Shown in pieces: positions 43,781-52,695 of a stretch of 64,000 nucleotides of DNA. The position numbers and the translations under genes were made by a program. Source of the stretch: Kaistella faecalis (GTDB taxonomy: Bacteria > Bacteroidota > Bacteroidia > Flavobacteriales > Weeksellaceae). Position 1 is the stretch's first letter. Each line of letters starts with the position of its first letter. A model generated the notes under the pieces. It was given only the letters and a program-made list of their open reading frames with translations, had not been told where the DNA came from and searched no databases. Where the stretch lies: the NCBI RefSeq assembly GCF_019195395.1, contig NZ_CP078067.1:2433783-2497782 (forward strand), written 5' to 3'.

Positions 43781-46038
43781 TAGATTTCGATGTTTAGCTT
43801 CTCGATTTTCTTGCGGTTTCCTACGACCCATACAATATCATCAACCTGAAGGATTTCTGAAGATTCCGGATTCAGGATTCTCTCGTCGCCACGCCGTATT
43901 GCGATAACCAATCCGTCAGTTTTATCGCGTATTCCGGATTCGCGGATGCTTAGCCCTTTCTTAGGTGAATGATGATTGATGAGGATTTTGCCGAGTTTAA
44001 TGTGGTTAATATCTTCTTCAATGATCAACTCCTGACTGTCGAAAATCGGTTTGAAAATCTGCAACTGATCATCCGTCGCAATAATTCCCACTTTATCGTA
44101 TGGCATCAGTACTTCAAAACGGTCGGGTGTATGAATCAGTTTTTCGCCTCTTTTAATATATCCTACATTCACACCGAATTTTTCGCGCCACTGCAAATCC
44201 AGAAGGTTTTTACCCACGAAATCGGCAAGAGGTTTCACTTCAAGTTCTACAATATGCACATCCCAGGCGGCCAGGTTATTGGTTACTTCAGAATTTCCGG
44301 CAAGTCTTGTAATGGCTTCACTCTGAATATTTTCTGATCTGTCATTAAGGTTGGTAATAAATCTTTTCTCGATCCGGTTATAAAATTTGTTGATTCTTTT
44401 CGAGAATATTATCATTAAAATAATTGCCACCGGAATCGTGATGAAGAAGGAAATGGTGGTAGATGCAAAACGGTCAAGAAAGAAGCCCAAAATCCCTATA
44501 CCGAACGCAATTCTTGCAATCTCGATGATAAGCAGCGGCCCGCGGTTGTATTTGGTCTTCGTCCACAATTCTTTGTAGGCGACAGAACTCGGTCTTTTCA
44601 CCATTAAAGCCCATAAAAACGGCAGAATAAAGAGTACCGGAAGTGCATTCCCGATGATGTTTTTAATGTCATTGCTGTCCAGGTTTTCATTAATGGCCGG
44701 AATAATAAATCGGGAGAACAGCAGATAAATGGCCACAATAATAATTCCGTTGATCACCACAATCCTTCCGTAATTTTTCAGAATGGTCTGCCAGTTGGTT
44801 TCGGCCTGAATATTCTGGGTATTGGTAGAATATTTATTGATTTTGGCGATGTATTTAGGTGGAACCACCTTCACCAGCCAGTTGTAAAAAGGTTCAGAGA
44901 ATTTAATCAGATAAGGCGTCGTAAACGTTGTAATTGCAGACACTCCTACGGCCACGGGGAACAGGAAGTCTGAAATTACACCAAGCGATAAGCCAAGCGT
45001 GGCTACAATGAACGCAAATTCGCCAATCTGGGCCATACTCATCCCGACCTGAACCGACTGTTTAAGCGGCTGCCCGGAAATAAGCGCTCCCAGTGTGGAA
45101 CTGAAAAGTTTACCGAATAATGTTAACAGCGTAACGACTAAAATTGGCCATGCATAAGTGATCATGGCATCATAATTAATCATCATCCCGACAGAAACGA
45201 AGAATACCGCACCGAAAAGGTCTTTTACCGATTTCAGCGTATGTTCTACCTTTTCAGCGATTTTAGTTTCAGCGATGATGGAACCCATTACGAAAGCTCC
45301 AAGTTCAGCTGAAAATCCTACTGATGTTGCGATAAGAACCATACCCAAACAAAGACCGATAGAAAGTATCATCAGGATTTCGTCATCAATCAGCGGCTTT
45401 ATTTTCTTTAATAGGGTAGGCAATAAGAAGATTCCCAACAGGAACCACAGACTCAGGAAGAATAGCAGTTTGGCTACGGTAAACAGAATTTGGGTGCCTT
45501 CAAATTCTTTGGTTACGGCGATTGTGGAAAGCAAAACCATCAGTAAGATGACGACAATATCCTCGACGACCAGAACCCCAAAGACCGTTTTTGCAAAGTT
45601 TTTGGTTTTGACCCCCAGCTCGTCGAAAGCCCGGATGATAATTGTGGTCGAGGAACTGGCGAGCATACCACCAAGAAACAAACTGTCCATGGTACTCCAG
45701 CCGAGCATGCGGCCGGTGTAGTAGCCGGCAATGGTGATGAAGATAATCTCTACAAACGCAGTGATGGACGCCGAACCGCCCACATTCATCAGTTTCTTGA
45801 AACTGAATTCCAGTCCCAGACTGAAAAGGAGGAAGATCACCCCTATTTCCGCCAGAGTTTTGATATTGGTCATATCAACCACTGAAGGGAAAATTTTGAA
45901 ATTAGGGCTTACCAGAAATCCCGCAATAATATATCCTAAAACCAGTGGCTGTTTTATTTTTCTGAAAATCAGAACAACAAATGCTGCTACAATAAGTATT
46001 AATGCTAGATCTTCAATTAACTTAGGTAAGTGGCCCAT
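43780..46038 (-). CDS. CPA2 family cation:proton antiporter with TrkA-C domains
   Basis: A 752-residue protein. The Kef-type Na+/H+ exchanger domain covers about 1-390 (KQPLVLGYIIAGFLVSP, LLFSLGLEFSFKKL, then GMLASSSTTIIIRAFDELG and SAELGAFVMGSIIAET). Four more helices follow (to about 545), then two TrkA-C regulatory domains (about 590-665 and 680-750, ending in QVDDIVWVVGNRKKI). It exchanges K+ or Na+ for protons; the RCK-type tail suggests ligand gating. It is coupled to the HD gene. Confidence 0.92.
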   Translation of the reverse strand: MGHLPKLIEDLALILIVAAFVVLIFRKIKQPLVLGYIIAGFLVSPNFKIFPSVVDMTNIKTLAEIGVIFLLFSLGLEFSFKKLMNVGGSASITAFVEIIFITIAGYYTGRMLGWSTMDSLFLGGMLASSSTTIIIRAFDELGVKTKNFAKTVFGVLVVEDIVVILLMVLLSTIAVTKEFEGTQILFTVAKLLFFLSLWFLLGIFLLPTLLKKIKPLIDDEILMILSIGLCLGMVLIATSVGFSAELGAFVMGSIIAETKIAEKVEHTLKSVKDLFGAVFFVSVGMMINYDAMITYAWPILVVTLLTLFGKLFSSTLGALISGQPLKQSVQVGMSMAQIGEFAFIVATLGLSLGVISDFLFPVAVGVSAITTFTTPYLIKFSEPFYNWLVKVVPPKYIAKINKYSTNTQNIQAETNWQTILKNYGRIVVINGIIIVAIYLLFSRFIIPAINENLDSNDIKNIIGNALPVLFILPFLWALMVKRPSSVAYKELWTKTKYNRGPLLIIEIARIAFGIGILGFFLDRFASTTISFFITIPVAIILMIIFSKRINKFYNRIEKRFITNLNDRSENIQSEAITRLAGNSEVTNNLAAWDVHIVELEVKPLADFVGKNLLDLQWREKFGVNVGYIKRGEKLIHTPDRFEVLMPYDKVGIIATDDQLQIFKPIFDSQELIIEEDINHIKLGKILINHHSPKKGLSIRESGIRDKTDGLVIAIRRGDERILNPESSEILQVDDIVWVVGNRKKIEKLNIEI

Positions 46039-46060
46039 ATTTCGTAAATGTGTATTTTCA

Positions 46061-46068
46061 CAAAAATA
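46061..46068 (-). promoter_or_regulatory. -7 element TATTTTTG of the antiporter gene
   Basis: A TAnnTTTG match on the minus strand 22 bp upstream of the ATG at 46038. Confidence 0.5.
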
Positions 46069-46370
46069 GAGAAATGCTTTAATTTTTCAAAGCATTTCCG
46101 GTTTAATTATTATTCTTACGGCTCACAGCCGGTCTTCAGGTCTTTTGATTTTTATAAAAGTTCCGCTGACGTTTTCAAACTGAAGTGCAGAAATGCTAAA
46201 CTGATTAAAATCATTAAGCATCGCATAGGGAAATTTAATTTTAAAGAATGTCGCTGATAGTACAGAACATAACCACAATAGCAATTTAAAATCAGTGCAG
46301 TGGTGTTGCAAATTCTGCGCCAGAATGCTTTCGATTTCATAACAAAGTGAAAAATTCTAAAAAAAAATGT

Positions 46371-46378
46371 TAAATTTG
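46371..46378 (+). promoter_or_regulatory. -7 element TAAATTTG of the M23-bactofilin operon
   Basis: A TAnnTTTG match 21 bp upstream of the TTG start at 46400. Confidence 0.5.
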
Positions 46379-46399
46379 AGTGTTTGTAAAATTTGAGTC

Positions 46400-47215
46400 T
46401 TGAAAAAGAAAACTTCGGTACTTATTGTAGACAATTCAGGGAAGGATAACCAGCTTATCCAGATTCCTACCCGGTTACTCCTGCACTGGAAAAAATTTCT
46501 CTTAGTTTTTAATGTTTTGGTGATCCTGATGTTTGGCATTCTGGCACTCATCATCTACCAGAAAACCAGTACGCATTATCAGGAGAAGCTTGCCCAGGCC
46601 AATAAAGTCAAAAGTTTAATCGATCTGAAAAAGGTAAAAGAATCCTTCAAGGCGATAGATGAAAGTATTTACAGAATCAACGGATTTCTGGATGCGCGGG
46701 GTTTGCATGATTTTAAATTAGCCAATTCCGGGGGCGAATACGAAGATTTTGAAATTACAGATATCAACGAGATTTCTGAGTATTACGAAAATAAAATCCA
46801 GGGAATCGAGAAGACGCTTAACATTACTCCCTTGGGATTGCCGGTTTCCGGAGAGATAAGTTCGGAATTCGGGTACCGCCAGAATCCATTTGGAGACTAT
46901 TCTACAGAGCAGCATTTCGGTTTGGATTTCCGGGGTAAAACTGGTGATCCTGTGCGCGCGACCGCCCACGGAAAAGTAGAATTTGCCGGCGTAAAAGGCG
47001 GTTACGGAAACTGCATCATCATCAGCCACGGTAACGATCTGAAAACACTTTTCGGACACTTATCCAAAATAAATGTAAAGGTAGGCCAGCATATCGAAAT
47101 CGGCGATTATATTGGAGATATTGGCAGTACCGGCAGAAGTTCGGGTCCGCATCTGCATTATGAAATCATTCAGAATAACAAAAAAGTAAATCCAAAACAC
47201 TATTTAAAACTTTAA
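46400..47215 (+). CDS. membrane-anchored M23 peptidase
   Basis: The start is TTG 46400, since no ATG precedes the conserved N-terminus. The 271-residue protein has a transmembrane helix (about 32-54), a periplasmic coiled coil (about 58-85) and a C-terminal M23 domain (about 155-265). Its zinc ligands are in HFGLDF (His, Asp) and GPHLHYEI (His), with GHLSK before. It cuts peptidoglycan peptides. The bactofilin gene follows after 6 bp, a common pairing in which the cytoskeletal protein positions the hydrolase. Confidence 0.92.
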   Translation: MKKKTSVLIVDNSGKDNQLIQIPTRLLLHWKKFLLVFNVLVILMFGILALIIYQKTSTHYQEKLAQANKVKSLIDLKKVKESFKAIDESIYRINGFLDARGLHDFKLANSGGEYEDFEITDINEISEYYENKIQGIEKTLNITPLGLPVSGEISSEFGYRQNPFGDYSTEQHFGLDFRGKTGDPVRATAHGKVEFAGVKGGYGNCIIISHGNDLKTLFGHLSKINVKVGQHIEIGDYIGDIGSTGRSSGPHLHYEIIQNNKKVNPKHYLKL

Positions 47216-47221
47216 TAATCC

Positions 47222-47611
47222 ATGCTCAGAATCAAAAAAAACCAGTCCGACAGTATTTCACAGCTGGACAATGCTCCAATAAGTACTGTTTTAGGATCAG
47301 AAATAATGTTCACCGGTGATATACAGGGAAGCCAAACCATAAAAATAGACGGGAAAGTAAAAGGTAATGTTCAGGTTGAAAATGGGGTGATTCTGGGAGA
47401 AAAAGCCCATATAGAAGGCGATTTGAAAAGTAAGAACATCATCGTATTCGGCAATATTCTCGGCAATATTTACTGCAATGAACTCATCATCAAAAAATGC
47501 GGAACGGTAAACGGCGACATCCAGACCAAAACCATAGAGATCGAAATGGGCGGCAAGTACAACGGAAAACTGAAAATGGATGCGCTGCAGCAGCCGGAAG
47601 AAGTGATGTAG
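47222..47611 (+). CDS. bactofilin (polymer-forming cytoskeletal protein)
   Basis: A 129-residue protein with a right-handed beta-helix DUF583 core (about 25-115): repeated short strands such as IKIDGKVKGNVQVENGVILG, AHIEGDLKSKNIIVFGN and KKCGTVNGDIQTKTIEI. Bactofilins polymerise at the membrane and guide cell-wall enzymes. It is the second gene of the M23-bactofilin operon. Confidence 0.92.
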   Translation: MLRIKKNQSDSISQLDNAPISTVLGSEIMFTGDIQGSQTIKIDGKVKGNVQVENGVILGEKAHIEGDLKSKNIIVFGNILGNIYCNELIIKKCGTVNGDIQTKTIEIEMGGKYNGKLKMDALQQPEEVM

Positions 47612-47673
47612 GATAAATTAATACAATACTTAAATCTTACACGTCAGTGTTTACATCTAAGATTGAATCATTT

Positions 47674-47716
47674 AAATCTAAGATCTATAACAATATGGTC
47701 TTAGATTTTATTTTTT
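47674..47716 (+). terminator. terminator of the M23-bactofilin operon
   Basis: AAATCTAAGA (47674-47683) pairs exactly with TCTTAGATTT (47699-47708), followed by a T-rich tail. The sequence before it (47654-47664) carries another ATCTAAGATTG copy. Confidence 0.7.
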
Positions 47717-47830
47717 AACCCTAAGACGTCAACATATATATTTTAGACTATAAGTTCGCAACTTTAGACGTAAATGTGATAATATTAATTCTATATTGAG
47801 TACTTTTAATCTCCATAAAATCATTGGGTT

Positions 47831-48154
47831 ATGTCAACACACCATTATCTGAAATCCGGTGCTCATCCGTACCCGCATATTGGGGAATTTATCCGCGCGA
47901 AGCTCCGTGAGCTGCATGTATCGTCGCCCGAAGCGGCAAGAAGGTTGGGTGTTTCCACCAGCGCGGTGCACGCGTATTATAAGCAGCCCTCGCTGCAGTT
48001 TGGGATCATCTGGAAACTTTCGATGGCGCTGAATTACGATCTGCTGTCGGATCTTATTGCCCGTTACCCGCAGAATTTCCCGGTAAAGCCCAACCCAAAA
48101 TTGGCGGAGCTGGAAAAGGAGGTGGAGATTTTGAGGGGGTTGTTGAAGAGGTAG
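47831..48154 (+). CDS. helix-turn-helix DNA-binding protein, 107 aa
   Basis: The helix-turn-helix lies at about residues 29-58 (SSPEAARRLGVSTSAVHAYY), in an XRE-like arrangement, followed by a C-terminal coiled coil (ELEKEVEILRGLLKR). I recall very similar proteins in many flavobacteria (start HxYLKSGxHPYPHIGEFIR). The gene is GC-rich compared with its surroundings and stands alone before the AbiH gene. Target unknown; it might regulate the neighbouring defence gene, but it is on the other strand. Confidence 0.78.
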   Translation: MSTHHYLKSGAHPYPHIGEFIRAKLRELHVSSPEAARRLGVSTSAVHAYYKQPSLQFGIIWKLSMALNYDLLSDLIARYPQNFPVKPNPKLAELEKEVEILRGLLKR

Positions 48155-48202
48155 CGTGTTATTTTGATGTGGCTGAAAGTCAGGAGAATTTGCACAGTGG
48201 GA

Positions 48203-49486
48203 TTATTTAAATAGAGCACGTGTATATACTTTATTCACGACACGATCTCTTAAGACGGCCTTATTTGTGAAATTCCTCGTAATGTTTTTAATAATCTCAC
48301 TATAATTATCAGTGTTTTCATCTTTCTGTCGGTAAAAAGGCTTGATTGAAGAACAGTTTTTATTCTCAAATAATGTATTCAATAAAGTCCTATCTGAAAT
48401 TCCACATGAATGACCAAATATGAAAATTTGATAATCATCCGAATTTATAAATTGGAGTAAAGATTTATATGATATACTTTCAAGATATTTTATAGACTTA
48501 ATATTTTCAAGATAATTGTTGTCATCTAAATCCTCGATAGTGTTATAATCCTTATCAATTTCATCCCCAAAACCAAATATTATTTTATTGTTTTTATCAT
48601 TACCGAGTTCTCCATGAATATGTATTGTTGAAGTTGGAATCCTTTCTAATTTTTCTTCGTCATTAGGTGCCGAATTATATTGAGTTTCGATACTTGTGTA
48701 GTTAAAGTTTAGAAATAAAATTTCGTTTGGTCTGAATCGAAAATAGTTAGGAGAAGCTTCAGAAACTAATAGTTCTCTTATTTTTCTTCTCCTTCCCTTA
48801 TCTTTTTCACTGTAAATAGTTGAAATAAATTTTCGCTCACGGAAATTTTCCGTAACATCATCTATATTAATTTGATCGTCTTCTAAACCTTTTATAGTAG
48901 GAAGAATCCTCTGATATTCTTGCTCTGTTAATTTATTTATAGAAGTTTCGGAAAAATCTCTTAATTTAAAATCTGAATATATTTCTTGGTAAATATTTTT
49001 TTTTAGGGTCTTATCATCTTCATTCACAGGAAATTTTTCATTAAATTCTCCTTCAACCATTTTTAAGTATAATTCAAGGTGTTTTTTCATGGCTGAAAAA
49101 TCATCATTTAATTCTGTTATGGTATATCCTGAATGTGGTTTTTGAAAACAAGCTTTTAATAAAGTGTAATAGTCACTTTCAATATCTACCCAATTTAGAC
49201 TCTCAATACCTCTACTTAAATTTTCTAAAAATTTATTTTTAAACCTAAGTTCTGTTCCAGTATTTTTTAATGTTTTTGTTAGTTCCCTATATCCTTGTCC
49301 TGGAAGCCACCTAGCTGGAACTTTATTTATAATGATAAAATCATCTTCATATCGTTCTTCCCTATATTCATCAGCTTTAATCTTCAAATGAAGCTCTTCC
49401 CAAAAATGATTTAAAAAATCGTAGTAACTGGTTTTAATGTTATGAGCTAAATCAAAGCCATTGCCAATAAGTATTATTCTGTTCAT
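48203..49486 (-). CDS. AbiH-type phage abortive infection protein
   Basis: The start is set at ATG 49486 (MNRIILIGNGFDLAH), giving 427 residues. The N-terminus has the AbiH hallmark: a Rossmann-like strand, GNGFDLAHNIKTSYYDFLNH. A central NFNYTSIETQY and a C-terminal IFGHSCGISDRTLLNTLF also match the family. AbiH proteins protect cells from phage by an unknown mechanism that ends in abortion of infection. The gene is distinctly AT-rich and unlike its housekeeping neighbours, which suggests acquisition by transfer. Confidence 0.88.
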   Translation of the reverse strand: MNRIILIGNGFDLAHNIKTSYYDFLNHFWEELHLKIKADEYREERYEDDFIIINKVPARWLPGQGYRELTKTLKNTGTELRFKNKFLENLSRGIESLNWVDIESDYYTLLKACFQKPHSGYTITELNDDFSAMKKHLELYLKMVEGEFNEKFPVNEDDKTLKKNIYQEIYSDFKLRDFSETSINKLTEQEYQRILPTIKGLEDDQINIDDVTENFRERKFISTIYSEKDKGRRRKIRELLVSEASPNYFRFRPNEILFLNFNYTSIETQYNSAPNDEEKLERIPTSTIHIHGELGNDKNNKIIFGFGDEIDKDYNTIEDLDDNNYLENIKSIKYLESISYKSLLQFINSDDYQIFIFGHSCGISDRTLLNTLFENKNCSSIKPFYRQKDENTDNYSEIIKNITRNFTNKAVLRDRVVNKVYTRALFK

Positions 49487-49559
49487 TGCGCTATTTTTGA
49501 TGATAGTGGTAAATTTCAAATATACACAAGTTTATTATTTGCTATCCTTAGATTTATCT

Positions 49560-49588
49560 AAAAAAAACGCCCCGGTTTCCCGAGGCGT
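49560..49588 (-). terminator. terminator of the beta-oxidation operon
   Basis: ACGCCCCGG (49567-49575) pairs with CCGAGGCGT (49580-49588), one mismatch, with a TTTC... loop. On the minus strand a T-run follows. It lies 27 bp after the acyl-CoA dehydrogenase stop. Confidence 0.85.
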
Positions 49589-49614
49589 TTCATTTGTATT
49601 TTTAGAACTGTTTT

Positions 49615-51396
49615 CTAATAATGACCTTTTTCTACATAATGCGCTGCAATTTTTTCTGTCAGGGCAATTACGTTCGGTTGGTTCGTGTATTTCGTAAATC
49701 TTCTAAGACCGGAAAGCATCATGCGCTGCTCGTCGCCTTCGGCGAAAGAAATAATTCCTTCTTTGGCCGCTGCGATGATTTTTTCGGTGGCTTTGTAAAG
49801 GTTCAGCTGGGCCATCGCCACTTCCACAGAATCTGCGGTGAAGTGTTTCTCGGCTCTCAACACTGCGGATTCCGCCATGTAAATCTGGTTCAGGATTTCA
49901 GAAGCGTTTAATAACAAATGCTGCTGTTTTTCCATCTCCATCATGTATTTCTGAAGGGCAGCGCCGGAAACCATTAAAAATACTTTTTTCAGGTTCGCAA
50001 TCACCGCTTTTTCTTCGCTCAGGAGTTCAGAATAATCAGGCACATCGAAAGACGGAATTCCCATCAGTTCTTTTCCTACTGCCATCGCTGGTTTCAGCAA
50101 ATCAAGCTGGCCTTTCATGGTTTTCTTGATGAGCATTCCTACGGCTAGCAATCTGTTGATTTCGTTGGTACCTTCGTAGATTCTTCCGATACGGGCGTCT
50201 CTCCATGCCGCTTCCATAGGTGCGTCGGAAGAGAATCCCATACCACCGTAAATCTGAATTCCTTCATCAGCAGTATTCTGCGTTAAATCAGATACGAAAA
50301 CTTTAAGGATTGACGCTTCTACCGCAAATTCTTCAACACCTTTCAGTTCAGCTTCCTGGTGATTCATTCCGCCTGCAACAAGCTCGTCGATTTTGTCCTG
50401 AACATCTTTTGCTGCACGGTAAGATCCGGCTTCGGAAACGAAAATTCCGGTTGCCATTTCTGCGATTTTCTTTCTGATTGCTCCGAAAGTAGAGATCGCA
50501 ACACCGAACTGTTTTCTTTCGTTGGCGTATTTTGTTGCGTGAGCTAAGATTCTGCGCTGTCCGTCTAGGTTTGCAGCAGCAAGTTTAATTCTGCCAACGT
50601 TCAAAGCATTTAAAGCGATTTTGAAACCGTTGTTTCTTTCGCCCAGAAGATTTTCCACAGGAACTTTCATGTCATTGAAGAAAACCTGACGGGTAGAAGA
50701 GGAGCGGATGCCGAGTTTGTGCTCTTCTTCACCGAAAGTTAAACCTTCGGTACCTGTTTTTTCTACGATAAATCCGGTGATGTTTTTGTCGTCATCAATC
50801 TTTGCGAAAACGATGAAAATCTCTGCAAAACCTGCATTCGAAATCCACATTTTCTGTCCGTTAATGATGTAATGTTTACCGTCTTCGGAAAGTTTGGCTT
50901 TTGTTTTCCCTGAATTGGCATCTGAACCTGCATCAGGCTCTGTTAAACAGTAAGCACCGAATTTGGTTCCTGTCGCTAAATCAGGAAGGTATTTATTCTT
51001 TTGCTCTTCAGTACCGTAAAGAAGGATCGGAAGGGTTCCGATTCCTGTGTGGGCACCGTAAGCTGTAGCTAAAGATCCGTTTCCGCCGGATAGGTAGTCG
51101 CACGCCAACATCGTGGTTACGAATCCCATTCCTAGGCCGCCGTACTGTTCCGGCACGGTAACACCGAGGAAGCCCATTTCGCCAAGCTGACGCATGGTTG
51201 CTTCGGTTAAAGCGTAATCTTTGCTTTCGAATCTTTCGTGGTGCGGAACCACTTCTCTGTCGATAAATTCTTTCGCAGAGTCGCGCATCATTTTTTGTTC
51301 TTCCGACAGTTCTTCAAGAGTGAAGATGTCCTGAGCAGGAGTTTCAGTGATTAAGAAATCTCCGCCGATAAGTGTTTTTTGGGTTGTATCGCTCAT
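49615..51396 (-). CDS. acyl-CoA dehydrogenase
   Basis: A 593-residue flavoenzyme, longer than the usual 380-400 because of a C-terminal helical extension (about 420-593). The core shows GTKFGAYCLTEPDAGSDA (flavin site), WISNAGFAEIFIVFAK, the QIYGGMGFSSDAPMEAAWRD segment and RIYEGTNEINRLL with the catalytic Glu. It makes the first double bond in fatty-acid beta-oxidation. It is the last gene of the MarR-controlled operon. Confidence 0.94.
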   Translation of the reverse strand: MSDTTQKTLIGGDFLITETPAQDIFTLEELSEEQKMMRDSAKEFIDREVVPHHERFESKDYALTEATMRQLGEMGFLGVTVPEQYGGLGMGFVTTMLACDYLSGGNGSLATAYGAHTGIGTLPILLYGTEEQKNKYLPDLATGTKFGAYCLTEPDAGSDANSGKTKAKLSEDGKHYIINGQKMWISNAGFAEIFIVFAKIDDDKNITGFIVEKTGTEGLTFGEEEHKLGIRSSSTRQVFFNDMKVPVENLLGERNNGFKIALNALNVGRIKLAAANLDGQRRILAHATKYANERKQFGVAISTFGAIRKKIAEMATGIFVSEAGSYRAAKDVQDKIDELVAGGMNHQEAELKGVEEFAVEASILKVFVSDLTQNTADEGIQIYGGMGFSSDAPMEAAWRDARIGRIYEGTNEINRLLAVGMLIKKTMKGQLDLLKPAMAVGKELMGIPSFDVPDYSELLSEEKAVIANLKKVFLMVSGAALQKYMMEMEKQQHLLLNASEILNQIYMAESAVLRAEKHFTADSVEVAMAQLNLYKATEKIIAAAKEGIISFAEGDEQRMMLSGLRRFTKYTNQPNVIALTEKIAAHYVEKGHY

Positions 51397-51425
51397 GATT
51401 ATTTGTTGTATTATGTACGATGTAA

Positions 51426-51482
51426 AATGTACAACGTACTGGAGTTATAAATTAATTTGAAATACTTTGTACACCGTACATT
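51426..51482. repeat. inverted repeat between thiolase and acyl-CoA dehydrogenase genes
   Basis: AATGTACAACGTAC (51426-51439) and GTACACCGTACATT (51469-51482) are partial inverted copies, each with two GTAC-type half sites. They fill most of the 99-bp gap inside the operon. They may form an RNA hairpin that tunes expression of the last gene. Confidence 0.5.
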
Positions 51483-51495
51483 GCACTTTTTACAG

Positions 51496-52677
51496 TTAAA
51501 GCAGTTCGAAAATACTCGCTGCTCCCTGACCTGTTCCTACGCACATGGAAACCATGCCGTACTTGTTGCCGCGTCTTCTCATTTCATCAAGAAGCTGAAC
51601 GGTAAGTTTGGTTCCGGTACAGCCCAGCGGGTGACCGAGGGCGATTGCGCCTCCGTTTACGTTGAGGATGTCAGGGTTTAATCCCAGTTCTTTCTTAATC
51701 GCTACAGATTGTGAAGCGAAGGCTTCGTTAAGTTCAATTAAGTCGATATCTTTTAATTCTAAACCTGCCTGCTTTAAAGCTTTCGGAATCGCATAGATAG
51801 GACCCATTCCCATGATTCTTGGCTCTAAACCGGCTGCTGCGTAAGCGACCAGTCTTGCTTCAGGTTCCAGACCTAATTCTTTCACCATTTCTTCGGACAT
51901 CACGATCACGAAAGCCGCACCGTCACTCATTTGTGAAGAGTTTCCAGCCGTAACCGAACCGCCGTTTGCAAAAACCGGACGAAGCTTGGCTAAGCCTTCA
52001 ATTGAAGTGTCTTTTCTTGGGCCTTCATCTACATTAAAATCGAATTTCTTGGTCTGCATTTTCTGGTTTTCATCCAGGAAATTATATTCAACCGGAATAG
52101 AAACAATCTGGTTCGCGAATTTTCCTTCTTCATTGGCTTTCAAAGCTTTCATGTGCGATTCGTAAGCGAACTGATCCTGCTCTTCGCGGGAAATTTTGTA
52201 CTGGTTTGCAACTTCTTCTGCAGTGTAACCCATTCCCCAATAGTAATCAGGGTTTGTTTTTGCGATTTCAGTTTCCGGAACCGGTTTATAACCGCCCATT
52301 GGGATATAGCTCATGGATTCTGTTCCGCCTGCGATGATACAGTCGGCCATTCCTGCCTGAATTTTCGCTGATGCGATTGCGATGGCTTCAGAACCTGAGG
52401 CACAGTAACGGTTTACGGTAACTCCGGGAACTTTGTCGGTATTTAATCCCATTAATGAAATTAAACGCGCGACATTTAAACCCTGTTCCGCTTCCGGCAT
52501 TGCGTTTCCAACGATTAAATCGTCAATTCTGTCTTTGTCGAGTTGCGGAACCGCAGCCATTAATTTTTCAATAACGGTTGCAGCCAGAACATCGGGTCTT
52601 GTAAATCTCAGACTGCCTTTTGGCGCTTTGCCTACAGCCGTTCTGAAACCTTTTATGATATATGCTTGTCTTGACAT
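51496..52677 (-). CDS. acetyl-CoA C-acyltransferase (3-ketoacyl-CoA thiolase)
   Basis: A 393-residue thiolase. Nucleophile Cys is in NRYCASGSEAIAIA, the catalytic His in ALGHPLGCTGTKL and the second Cys in MCVGTGQGAASIFELL. It cleaves 3-ketoacyl-CoA to acetyl-CoA in the last step of beta-oxidation. It follows the bifunctional enzyme gene by 18 bp. Confidence 0.95.
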   Translation of the reverse strand: MSRQAYIIKGFRTAVGKAPKGSLRFTRPDVLAATVIEKLMAAVPQLDKDRIDDLIVGNAMPEAEQGLNVARLISLMGLNTDKVPGVTVNRYCASGSEAIAIASAKIQAGMADCIIAGGTESMSYIPMGGYKPVPETEIAKTNPDYYWGMGYTAEEVANQYKISREEQDQFAYESHMKALKANEEGKFANQIVSIPVEYNFLDENQKMQTKKFDFNVDEGPRKDTSIEGLAKLRPVFANGGSVTAGNSSQMSDGAAFVIVMSEEMVKELGLEPEARLVAYAAAGLEPRIMGMGPIYAIPKALKQAGLELKDIDLIELNEAFASQSVAIKKELGLNPDILNVNGGAIALGHPLGCTGTKLTVQLLDEMRRRGNKYGMVSMCVGTGQGAASIFELL

Positions 52678-52695
52678 TTTTCTTAAATTTTAAAA

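Larger units (their letters stand above)
46039..46399. other. intergenic region with divergent promoters
   Basis: These 361 bases hold no convincing gene. Two overlapping 62-codon minus-strand frames (46123-46311, 46152-46340) have no recognisable product. Promoter elements for both flanking genes are present (46061-46068 minus, 46371-46378 plus). Nothing else stands out. Confidence 0.5.

Noticed and set aside
46123..46340. Two overlapping minus-strand 62-codon frames, considered as a frameshifted gene
   Set aside because: No recognisable domain in either frame and no evidence of one continuous protein when joined.
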